Part shown: positions 7,142-13,790 of the stretch, in pieces | How the letters are laid out: the number at the start of each line of letters is the position of its first letter | How positions within the stretch are numbered: position 1 is the stretch's first letter | Origin: an uncultured Aeromonadales bacterium | GTDB lineage: Bacteria; Pseudomonadota; Gammaproteobacteria; Enterobacterales; Succinivibrionaceae | Assembly (NCBI GenBank): GCA_902796095.1 | Contig: CADBNP010000244.1 | Location: forward strand, 1 to 13,946 | Length of the DNA: 13,946 nucleotides | Reading direction: 5' to 3' | Position numbers and translations under genes: made by a program | The notes under the pieces: generated by a model | Databases searched by the model: none | Told to the model about the DNA's origin: nothing | What the model saw: only the letters and a program-made list of their open reading frames with translations

Positions 7142-8458
7142 ATGAGTGACATGGAGTCTCAGGAGGAGATCAGACTGAACAAGCGGATAAAGCTTATCTG
7201 CATTTATTCGCTGGCCATAATTTTTGGCGTGCTGAACGGTCTGTACGGTAATGATCACACAGTTTACTGTGCCGATGTTATTTCTCTTGTTTTTATCCGT
7301 CTTTTTAAGTTTATTGCTATTCCGATAATTGCTGTTTCCATTATCTGCACCATTGCTTCAGCCTCCGGCGGAGGCGGCAACAGGCTTATGCTTAAAAGGG
7401 TTCTGTTTTATACCTTCTCGACGACTCTTGCTGCTGCGGGTCTGGCAGCACTCCTGTTCAAAATCTATTCTCCGACAGTTTACTCCGTGGCGGATCAGGA
7501 AATTAATCTTGATGCCGTAACAAGGAACAGTGATGTCTCATATGTGGATAATCTTATCAGCACCTTCCCTGATAATATTTTCGGACCTTTTCTTGAAGGC
7601 AAGGTTCTGTCTGTACTGTTTATCGCCGTGCTTTTCGGTATAGCCATAAATCATCTCAAGGAAGGCAGGCATCGCGAAACTCTGATAAATTTCTTCAGCG
7701 GTCTTCAGCAGATATTTTTTATTATGGTTTCATGGCTGATAAAGATCCTTCCTCTTGGCATATTCGGCTTTATCACTCAGTGCGTTGCTGAATTCAAGAC
7801 AGGTGTGGATTTAAAGGGTCTTGGCGGATATTTCGCAACGGTCATAACTGCCAATCTGGTCCAGATGTTTATTGTTCTTCCGCTCTTCCTTCTCTTCAAG
7901 GGAATCAATCCTCTCAGAATGTTCAGAGGAATGCTTACAGCTCTTACCGTGGCATTTTTCTCCAAATCATCAGCTGCCACTCTTCCTGTTACCATGAAGT
8001 GTGCCGAGAGCAGATGCGGAATCCGTTTCTATGTAAGCCGTTTTGTGCTTCCTATCTGCACCACCATCAATATGAACGGATGTGCCGCCTTCATTTTCAT
8101 AACAGTCATTTATCTTATGCAGAATGCAGGCGTGGATATTTCTGCAGGAACCATGATTGCCTGGATTTTTATTGCCACAGTTGCCGCCATTGGTAATGCC
8201 GGCGTTCCGATGGGATGTTTTTTCCTGTCTCTCAGTCTCCTGGCATCCATGGATATTCCTGTAATGCTCATGGGTCTTATTCTTCCTGTTTACGCTGTCA
8301 TTGACATGCTTGAAACATCCCTCAATGTCTGGTCAGATTCATGTGTGGCCGGGATGGTGAACAGGGATATTGACAACAACATGCAGGCCAATAATTATCT
8401 TAAATCATCTTCTTCAAAAATAGAGAATCCCCGTCTGGTCAATGCAGATGAAGAATAG
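7142..8458 (+). CDS. Dicarboxylate/amino-acid:cation symporter (DAACS, PF00375)
   Basis: The protein has 438 residues. The ATG at 7142 follows GTGAGG at a usual distance; the frame is open back to 7118, but without a ribosome site. Multiple hydrophobic segments and the family's C-terminal signatures are present in order: the hairpin-1 serine motif SSAATLPVT (276-284), TINMNGCAAF (308-317), the hairpin-2 region GNAGVPMGC (351-359), and the last-helix motif IDMLETSLNVWSD (387-399). In GltPh terms, Asp394, Asn401 and Asp405 are kept (388, 395, 399). Arg397, which binds the substrate side-chain carboxylate, is replaced by Glu391, as in the serine/threonine transporter SstT, and the Asp of NMDG is Asn312. 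This argues against aspartate/glutamate and for a neutral amino acid, by inference. Inner membrane. Single-gene unit with its own promoter and terminator. Confidence 0.9.
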   Translation: MSDMESQEEIRLNKRIKLICIYSLAIIFGVLNGLYGNDHTVYCADVISLVFIRLFKFIAIPIIAVSIICTIASASGGGGNRLMLKRVLFYTFSTTLAAAGLAALLFKIYSPTVYSVADQEINLDAVTRNSDVSYVDNLISTFPDNIFGPFLEGKVLSVLFIAVLFGIAINHLKEGRHRETLINFFSGLQQIFFIMVSWLIKILPLGIFGFITQCVAEFKTGVDLKGLGGYFATVITANLVQMFIVLPLFLLFKGINPLRMFRGMLTALTVAFFSKSSAATLPVTMKCAESRCGIRFYVSRFVLPICTTINMNGCAAFIFITVIYLMQNAGVDISAGTMIAWIFIATVAAIGNAGVPMGCFFLSLSLLASMDIPVMLMGLILPVYAVIDMLETSLNVWSDSCVAGMVNRDIDNNMQANNYLKSSSSKIENPRLVNADEE

Positions 8459-8473
8459 CTGAAACACCGGAAC

Positions 8474-8492
8474 TCAGAACAGTATGTTCTGA
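8474..8492 (+). other. perfect small hairpin after the symporter
   Basis: TCAGAACA (8474-8481) and TGTTCTGA (8485-8492) form a perfect 8-bp stem with a 3-nt loop, 15 nt after the stop codon. It has no T tract and precedes the true terminator. It may stabilise the transcript end. Confidence 0.5.
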
Positions 8493-8510
8493 TCCTGCAG
8501 TCAGGTCGGA

Positions 8511-8545
8511 AAGCGGAAGAGTCCAAAAGAATCCTTCCGCTTTTT
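8511..8545 (+). terminator. Rho-independent terminator of the symporter gene
   Basis: AAGCGGAAG (8511-8519) pairs perfectly with CTTCCGCTT (8534-8542), with a 14-nt loop, and runs into five T (8541-8545). Its stem differs from the two upstream terminators. Confidence 0.88.
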
Positions 8546-8546
8546 A

Positions 8547-8725
8547 ATTTCGGCGGTACCATGTATGTGATTCCTGCTTCCGGTTTTGTCATGACGGAAA
8601 AACTCCATGGGAAATCATGCCGGAGCAGCCCAGTTGATCGACTGTTTTCTGTTCAGCAAATGCCTTTATATGCCCGCCGTTTCCGAGAACAGAATCAACT
8701 TCTAATTTTTAAGAGAAGCGAAAAA
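8547..8725 (+). other. spacer upstream of gyrA
   Basis: This is part of the 322-nt gap before gyrA. It has no credible gene. An exact 8-bp inverted repeat, TTCTGTTC (8647-8654) and GAACAGAA (8687-8694), lies about 32-80 nt upstream of the gyrA -10 box with a 32-nt spacer. It could be an operator or chance. Confidence 0.45.
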
Positions 8726-8734
8726 TGGTATAAT
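8726..8734 (+). promoter_or_regulatory. extended -10 promoter of gyrA-serC
   Basis: TGGTATAAT is a perfect extended -10 box, 46 nt before the gyrA ATG. The -35 position (TTTTTA at 8706-8711, 17-bp spacing) is weak. In E. coli gyrA is induced by DNA relaxation through its -10 region; whether that holds here cannot be seen. Confidence 0.75.
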
Positions 8735-8780
8735 TTACGGGTTAAAATTGAATAAAAATAACGATTAATTCGGTGTAGAA

Positions 8781-11672
8781 ATGGAAATACAGAGAGTAGA
8801 CATATCCGATGAACTGCGCAGATCCTATCTGGATTACGCCATGGATGTTATCGTGGATCGTGCCCTTCCTGATGCAAGGGACGGCCTCAAGCCTGTGCAT
8901 CGCCGCGTTCTTTACGCAATGCATATGCTTCACCTGCATTATGCCCAGAACGGCAAAAAAACGGCGACCGTCAAGTCGGCACGTGTGGTAGGTGAGGTTA
9001 TCGGTAAATATCATCCTCATGGTGATTCGGCCGTTTATGAAACCATAGTGCGAATGGCTCAGCCTTTTTCTCTGCGTTATCCTCTCGTTTACGGTCAGGG
9101 AAATTTCGGAAGCATAGACGGTGACAGTGCGGCAGCGATGCGTTACACCGAAGTCAAACTGCAGAAAATTTCTGATGAGATCCTGGCTGATCTTGACAAG
9201 GAAACTGTCGATTTAAAGAAGAACTATGACAATACTCTGGATATTCCGGACTATGTTCTTCCAACCAGAATTCCGAATCTTCTTGTAAACGGTTCTTCCG
9301 GTATTGCTGTCGGCCTTGCCACCAACATACCAACCCACAATCTTACGGAATGTATTGATGCAAGCATTGCACTTCTTCGCAATCCTGATATTACGATAGA
9401 TGAACTGATGACGTACATTCCTGCTCCGGACTTTCCAACCGGAGCGATAATTTACGGCAGGGAGGGTCTGAAGACTGCATACAGAACAGGCAAGGGCAGG
9501 GCGATTGTCCGCAGCCGCTGTGAAGTAGAGACTGATGTATCGGGTCACAATACAATTGTTGTCACCGAGATCCCGTACAATGTCAACAAGGCAGAAATGG
9601 TTAAGCAGATTGCAGGTCTTGTTGCTGATAAGAAGATTGACGGAATATCCGAAGTTACCGACTATACCAGCAAGGAAGGCATACGTATTGTAATCGAACT
9701 GAAGAAGGGCAGTTATCCGCAGGTTGTACTGAATCACCTTTACAAGCGTTCGGCACTGCAGTCTATTTTCAGTATTAATATGGTGGCCATTGTTGACGGA
9801 AGGCCGAAGACTCTGAACCTGAAGCAGGCTCTGGAGTGCTTCCTTAATCACCGCCGCGAGGTTGTCACCCGCAGAACCGCATTTCTTCTGTCCCAGGCAA
9901 GGGATCGTGCCCACATTCTCGAAGCTCTTCTGGTGGCTCTTGACAATATGGATGAAATTGTCAGGATTATCCGCGGAAGTGAGGACAGAGCCAGTGCCAA
10001 GCATTCTCTCATGTCCAGATCCTGGACTGCAAACGCCTGTGCCGATCTGCTCGCCCGTTTCGGAGATGCATGCCGTCCGCTTTCCGTAGCAGCTGAATTC
10101 GGATACAGAGACGGTAAATATTATCTGACGGACACTCAGACAGACAAAATACTGGACATGCGTCTGGCACAGCTGGTCAAGATAGCAAAGAATGAGGTTA
10201 CTGACGAGTATTCCCAGCTTTATACTGCAATAGCAGGTTATCTTGAGATACTTAATTCGGTTGAGCGTCTTCATGAAGTCATATATGAGGAACTGCTGGA
10301 GATTAAGGAAAACTACGGTGATGCCCGCCGTACCGAGATAGTGGATACGGAAGCTGAAATCACAATTGAGGATCTGGTTTCACCTGACGAGGTTATTATC
10401 ACCCTTTCCAATATGGGCTACGTCAAATATCAGAAACTGGTGGATTACGGAACCACCCGCCGGGGAGGAAAGGGCAGAGTTGCCGCCAAGCCGAAGGATG
10501 ATGATTTCAACCGTCTTTTGCGCGTGGCAAACACTCTGGATGATCTTCTGATTTTCACCTCTCTGGGCAGAGTTTTCTGCATCAAGGTTTATCAGCTTCC
10601 GGAGGTCAGCAGCGGAAACAGCCGCGGTCGTCCGATTGTCAATATGGTGAATCTTGGTGACGGCGAGCAGGTTATGGAGATTATTCCTGTCAAGACCTAC
10701 GATGATTCACACTATCTGGTTACAATCACCAGGAACGGTGTGATTAAGAGAACAAATCTCAGTGAATATATGCATATAAATTCCAACGGCAAGAGAGGTC
10801 TTGTTCTCCGCGAGGGTGACGAACTGGTTTCTGTTGCCATAACTACAGGCCGCGATGATATCATGATCTTCACCGCCATGGGCAGAGTGCTGAGATTCAA
10901 TGAATCCCGCTCTCTAGGTCGGGAGAAATTTGAGGAAATGAGGCTTCGCCGTGCTGAAAATGCCGGTGCAGCGGATGAATCAGAGCTTGGTGCCGATGAA
11001 CTGGATGAACAGGAGAATATCGAATCGGTCCAGAATATGAGTTCCGCCGATATGCAGAGTGAGACTGAACAACTGAATGAAGACGGCGATACAAGTGATG
11101 ATCTCATCAGGGTCACGAGCAGGATGGCTGCGGGAGTCAGGGGTATCAAGCTGAAAGAAGGAGACAGAGTTGTATCCATGGTGATACCGTCCAGTGACAA
11201 TACAACAATTTTCTCTGTATCTGACAACTGCAAAGGTCGACGCACACCTGTTGAAGAATTTCCGATTAAGCTCAACAGAGCCTGTTCCGGAGTTCTTCTC
11301 GGTCCGGCTGACGATGATGTGGGCATTGTTGGTGCTGTTCAGGTGGAGGATGAGGATCAGCTTGTTCTCAGCACTAATACCGGCATGATGATTCGGATTA
11401 ACGCGTCTGATGTGCCGATTGTCAAGAGTCGCCGCTCTTCCGGAGTTATTATTATGCGTCTTCCGGATGATGCGCGGATCACCGGAATTCAGCGTATTCC
11501 TCAGGCAATAATTGCGAAGAATGAGAATGATGCGTCGGCTTCTGCCGGAGAGAATGCCGTACAGAAGGACGGGACAGCGGAGGATCAGGCAAAGACTGAT
11601 GCAGATGCCGCTGATAATTCCACGAATGACTCTGCCGGTGATGGTGAGGCTTCAAAGCCGGCTGGTGAATAA
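8781..11672 (+). CDS. gyrA: DNA gyrase subunit A
   Basis: GyrA is the DNA-cleaving subunit of the A2B2 gyrase that adds negative supercoils using ATP. The protein has 963 residues (E. coli 875). SYLDYAM at residues 15-21 opens the breakage-reunion domain. The catalytic Tyr122 lies in AAAMRYTE, and the quinolone region has Ser83 and Glu87 in HGDSAVYETI. The tower and coiled coil follow. The GyrA box is TRRGGKG at 559-565, which separates gyrase from topoisomerase IV, although its usual first Gln is Thr. The pinwheel C-terminal domain carries an acidic insertion of about 65 residues (around 714-778) between FNES and GVRGIKL. An acidic, Ala/Asp-rich tail of about 50 residues ends the protein. 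Other differences are about five extra residues near 52-65 and Tyr104 where E. coli has Asp. serC follows after 20 nt. Confidence 0.97.
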   Translation: MEIQRVDISDELRRSYLDYAMDVIVDRALPDARDGLKPVHRRVLYAMHMLHLHYAQNGKKTATVKSARVVGEVIGKYHPHGDSAVYETIVRMAQPFSLRYPLVYGQGNFGSIDGDSAAAMRYTEVKLQKISDEILADLDKETVDLKKNYDNTLDIPDYVLPTRIPNLLVNGSSGIAVGLATNIPTHNLTECIDASIALLRNPDITIDELMTYIPAPDFPTGAIIYGREGLKTAYRTGKGRAIVRSRCEVETDVSGHNTIVVTEIPYNVNKAEMVKQIAGLVADKKIDGISEVTDYTSKEGIRIVIELKKGSYPQVVLNHLYKRSALQSIFSINMVAIVDGRPKTLNLKQALECFLNHRREVVTRRTAFLLSQARDRAHILEALLVALDNMDEIVRIIRGSEDRASAKHSLMSRSWTANACADLLARFGDACRPLSVAAEFGYRDGKYYLTDTQTDKILDMRLAQLVKIAKNEVTDEYSQLYTAIAGYLEILNSVERLHEVIYEELLEIKENYGDARRTEIVDTEAEITIEDLVSPDEVIITLSNMGYVKYQKLVDYGTTRRGGKGRVAAKPKDDDFNRLLRVANTLDDLLIFTSLGRVFCIKVYQLPEVSSGNSRGRPIVNMVNLGDGEQVMEIIPVKTYDDSHYLVTITRNGVIKRTNLSEYMHINSNGKRGLVLREGDELVSVAITTGRDDIMIFTAMGRVLRFNESRSLGREKFEEMRLRRAENAGAADESELGADELDEQENIESVQNMSSADMQSETEQLNEDGDTSDDLIRVTSRMAAGVRGIKLKEGDRVVSMVIPSSDNTTIFSVSDNCKGRRTPVEEFPIKLNRACSGVLLGPADDDVGIVGAVQVEDEDQLVLSTNTGMMIRINASDVPIVKSRRSSGVIIMRLPDDARITGIQRIPQAIIAKNENDASASAGENAVQKDGTAEDQAKTDADAADNSTNDSAGDGEASKPAGE

Positions 11673-11681
11673 TTTTTTGTA

Positions 11682-11689
11682 AGGAGATT
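11682..11689 (+). promoter_or_regulatory. strong ribosome binding site of serC
   Basis: AAGGAGAT lies a few bases before the ATG at 11693 and fits the Shine-Dalgarno consensus far better than any other gene start in the window. This fixes the serC start and supports translation from a shared gyrA-serC mRNA. Confidence 0.8.
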
Positions 11690-11692
11690 TCA

Positions 11693-12769
11693 ATGACTAG
11701 AGTTTATAATTTCAGTGCCGGACCTTCGATGATGCCCCTTGAAGTCATGGAGCATGCAAGGGATGAGTTTCTTGATTTTAAAGGAATAGGCTCCTCAATA
11801 ATTGAGATTTCACACCGTTCAAAGGATTATATTGCCGTGGCCAGCGAAGCTGAGCGTGATCTCAGAGATCTGCTCAGGGTACCTGACAACTACCGCATTC
11901 TGTTTATGCAGGGCGGCGGACGCGGTCAGTTCGCTGCAGTTCCAATGAATCTCATGGTCGGGACGGGAAAAGCTGATTATATTACCACCGGCAACTGGTC
12001 AGAGGATGCATGCACCGAGGCGGGGCGCTACGGCGATGCCAGGGCGATCAAGGCTGATTACCGTAATGATGACGGTCTTATCAGCGTGAAGACTGATCTG
12101 ACGTTCCGTGATGATGTGGATTATGTCTACTACTGCGACAATGAGACTGTCTGCGGCGTTGAGTTTTCAGATATTCCTGATGTTGGAGACAGGATCCTGG
12201 TGTCTGATGTTTCCTCAAATTTCCTGTCCAGACCTGTGGATGTAAGCCGTTACGGACTGCTGTATGCCGGTGCTCAGAAGAATGTTGCCCCTGCCGGTCT
12301 GACAATTGTAATTGTCAGAGATGATCTCATCGGCAGAGCCATGAAGTGCTGTCCGAGCATTTTTGATTACAAGATCCTGGCTGACAAGGATTCCATGTTT
12401 AATACTCCTCCTACCTTCTGCTGGTATATGGCAGGTCTTGTATTCAAATGGCTCAAGGAGATGGGCGGAATAGAGGAAATGGCAAGGCGTAACAGGGAAA
12501 AGGCAGATTTTCTGTATGGTTTTCTTGACAGTTCTGATTTCTACCGTACAGCCGTGGCACCGGAATTCCGTTCCCGTATGAACGTGCCTTTCTTCCTGAA
12601 GGATGAAAGTCTGAATGATAAATTCCTGGCTGAGGCAAAGGCAGCTGGTCTTACATCTCTCAAGGGTCACAGGATCCTGGGCGGTATGAGAGCATCTATA
12701 TACAATGCAATGCCGATGGAAGGTGTCAAGGCTCTTGTTTCCTTTATGGAACGCTTTGCAAGAAACTGA
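11693..12769 (+). CDS. serC: Phosphoserine aminotransferase
   Basis: SerC converts 3-phosphohydroxypyruvate and glutamate to phosphoserine and 2-oxoglutarate in serine synthesis. It also acts on a 4-carbon analogue in pyridoxal-phosphate synthesis. The protein has 358 residues (E. coli 362) and aligns over its whole length: N-terminal YNFSAGPSMMP, the HGGGRGQF-type loop as QGGGRGQF (73-80), Trp102, the cofactor-ring Asp172, and the Schiff-base Lys196 in YAGAQKN. The substrate-binding HR motif is in KGHRILGGMRAS near the C-terminus. It follows gyrA by 20 nt with a strong ribosome site and no promoter between, so it is probably co-transcribed; gyrA-serC adjacency is known in other gammaproteobacteria. 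In several of those aroA follows, but not here. No clear terminator follows directly. Confidence 0.97.
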   Translation: MTRVYNFSAGPSMMPLEVMEHARDEFLDFKGIGSSIIEISHRSKDYIAVASEAERDLRDLLRVPDNYRILFMQGGGRGQFAAVPMNLMVGTGKADYITTGNWSEDACTEAGRYGDARAIKADYRNDDGLISVKTDLTFRDDVDYVYYCDNETVCGVEFSDIPDVGDRILVSDVSSNFLSRPVDVSRYGLLYAGAQKNVAPAGLTIVIVRDDLIGRAMKCCPSIFDYKILADKDSMFNTPPTFCWYMAGLVFKWLKEMGGIEEMARRNREKADFLYGFLDSSDFYRTAVAPEFRSRMNVPFFLKDESLNDKFLAEAKAAGLTSLKGHRILGGMRASIYNAMPMEGVKALVSFMERFARN

Positions 12770-12924
12770 CAGTCTCAATTTAAACAAAGATTGCGTAATT
12801 ATTAGGTTATTTAAAGCAATATTAGGTAACTGATAGTAAAACTTACAGAGATCTTCTTTCTGACTGTTATTAGAAGAATGAGTAAGTTGCCTGAACCGGT
12901 CAATTTAAAAAGGACTGCAAATAG
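12770..12924 (+). other. AT-rich spacer after serC
   Basis: No intact gene and no obvious serC terminator are present. In the frame from about 12839 a weakly YafQ-like run, LTVIRRMSKLPEPV, can be read. It may be the frame-shifted middle of the toxin whose end lies at 12925-13158. No antitoxin-like ORF is visible. Confidence 0.4.
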
Positions 12925-13158
12925 GCACGGAAAAGGAACCAAAATATAGAACTGTTTAAATACCGCAGAGATTATGCATTGTCAGGAAACTGGTCAGGTT
13001 ATCGTGAATGTCATATTCAACCGGACCGGTTTCTAATCTGCTGCATTGAAGAATGGCTGATACTGACTTTTACCAGAACCGGCAACCGCAGTCATCAGTT
13101 TGGAAAGAAACTCATTCCAACCGCAGCTGACTCAACCTGTCCCATAAGGCTCTCATGA
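12925..13158 (+). pseudogene. Decayed YafQ/RelE-family toxin, C-terminal part
   Basis: After a stop at 12922-12924 the frame is open to the TGA at 13156-13158 but has no ATG, GTG or TTG at a sensible start. It reads YRRDYALSGNWSGYRECHIQPD, then TRTGNRSHQFGK. This matches the second half of YafQ mRNA interferases (YKDHPLQGSWKGYRDAHVEPDW...RTGTHAALFG). Against the known YafQ active site, His63, Asp67, Arg83 and Phe91 are kept, while His50 is Tyr, Trp68 is Arg and His87 is Arg. About 26 non-family residues extend past the usual C-terminus. The N-terminal half is missing or frame-shifted, and no antitoxin gene precedes it. I infer a dead toxin-antitoxin relic. The family call rests on motif matching by eye. 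Confidence 0.68.
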
Positions 13159-13173
13159 TGAGTCTTTCTTTTT
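13146..13173 (+). terminator. possible terminator after the toxin remnant
   Basis: AAGGCTC (13146-13152) pairs with GAGTCTT (13160-13166) through one wobble with a 7-nt loop, followed by a T-rich run TTTCTTTTT. It overlaps the end of the remnant frame and might also end gyrA-serC transcripts. The stem is short. Confidence 0.45.
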
Positions 13174-13277
13174 CCGTTCCACACCCTCAGGACCTTATCA
13201 AAAAAGTCCGCCTGACAGCCATCTCTTTTTGCTCAAAAATCAGCCGATTTGGACATATAACTTACTTTCGCAGTACA

Positions 13278-13289
13278 TAAAATCTAATG
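13278..13289 (+). repeat. 12-bp direct repeat, left copy
   Basis: TAAAATCTAATG is identical to the copy at 13606-13617, 328 bp away. It may mark the edges of an inserted segment, or be chance in AT-rich DNA. Confidence 0.5.
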
Positions 13290-13572
13290 CAAAACTGGCA
13301 AGTCTCCGTAGTTTAAGTGCTCTCGAGATAACAGCGCGACGAGTGCCGGGCAACATGATGAACTCCCATCTGCGCCTCTCAAAGTCTTAAAATTCAGGAA
13401 CTACAAGGATGTTACTTTCGAGACATGAGAACTACCGCCCTGACGTGTGATTATGACTGCTGACACAATGTAAGATATTCATGGAACACAAACGCATCGA
13501 ACTGTGCTCGGTTTCGCGACGCTGGTGACGAAAAACATAATCATCCAGGTTTTAGTCCGTCAGTCAGGTCGA

Positions 13573-13602
13573 GTGTGCTGTGCTAATTCAAAGTGGGCAC
13601 AC
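13573..13602. repeat. inverted repeat with insertion-sequence-end look
   Basis: GTGTGC (13573-13578) and GCACAC (13597-13602) flank GTGCTAATTCAAAGTGG. From memory, this resembles the repeated terminal motif of some IS21-family elements. Only one copy is present and no IstA/IstB-like coding sequence is seen, so the link is tentative. Confidence 0.3.
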
Positions 13603-13605
13603 CAC

Positions 13606-13617
13606 TAAAATCTAATG
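13606..13617 (+). repeat. 12-bp direct repeat, right copy
   Basis: TAAAATCTAATG, an exact match to 13278-13289. It begins four bases after the GCACAC arm of the inverted repeat, which places it at the plausible edge of the putative element. Confidence 0.5.
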
Positions 13618-13790
13618 TCTTCATCACCATAATATCCTATAAAAGTTGCTATTTGTAGCGAAAGGTTTTAACATCTGAGGATAGAAGTTTTGTAAATCGC
13701 AGATATCAGACACATTATAACTATCAATTATACACATATGTTTATAAAGGGTAAATATGTCGGATATGATTTTGGAACAAAGGACTCGTT

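Larger units (their letters stand above)
13176..13690 (+). other. gene-free accessory region
   Basis: No ORF of convincing protein character was found on either strand, and no tRNA or recognised RNA gene. Contents seen: an exact 12-bp direct repeat (13278-13289 and 13606-13617), a 9-bp repeat TTACTTTCG (13262-13270 and 13412-13420), and an inverted GTGTGC/GCACAC pair at 13573-13602. The stretch looks like debris of mobile DNA, or a structured RNA I cannot identify. Confidence 0.5.

Noticed and set aside
9213..10274. 353-codon ORF on the - strand inside gyrA
   Set aside because: It is antisense to the conserved breakage-reunion domain of GyrA, with no ribosome site or protein-like motifs. Long antisense frames are expected in such genes.
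13155..13280. 41-codon ORF overlapping the toxin remnant stop by ATGA
   Set aside because: The overlap looks like translational coupling, but the sequence lies over a terminator-like hairpin, has no recognisable motif, and follows a dead gene.
13277..13620. tRNA, tmRNA or other known RNA in the gene-free stretch
   Set aside because: I checked both strands for a T-arm GTTCGA in proper context, CCA ends and tmRNA-type ends. GTTCGA on the - strand near 13500 lacks flanking stem sequence.
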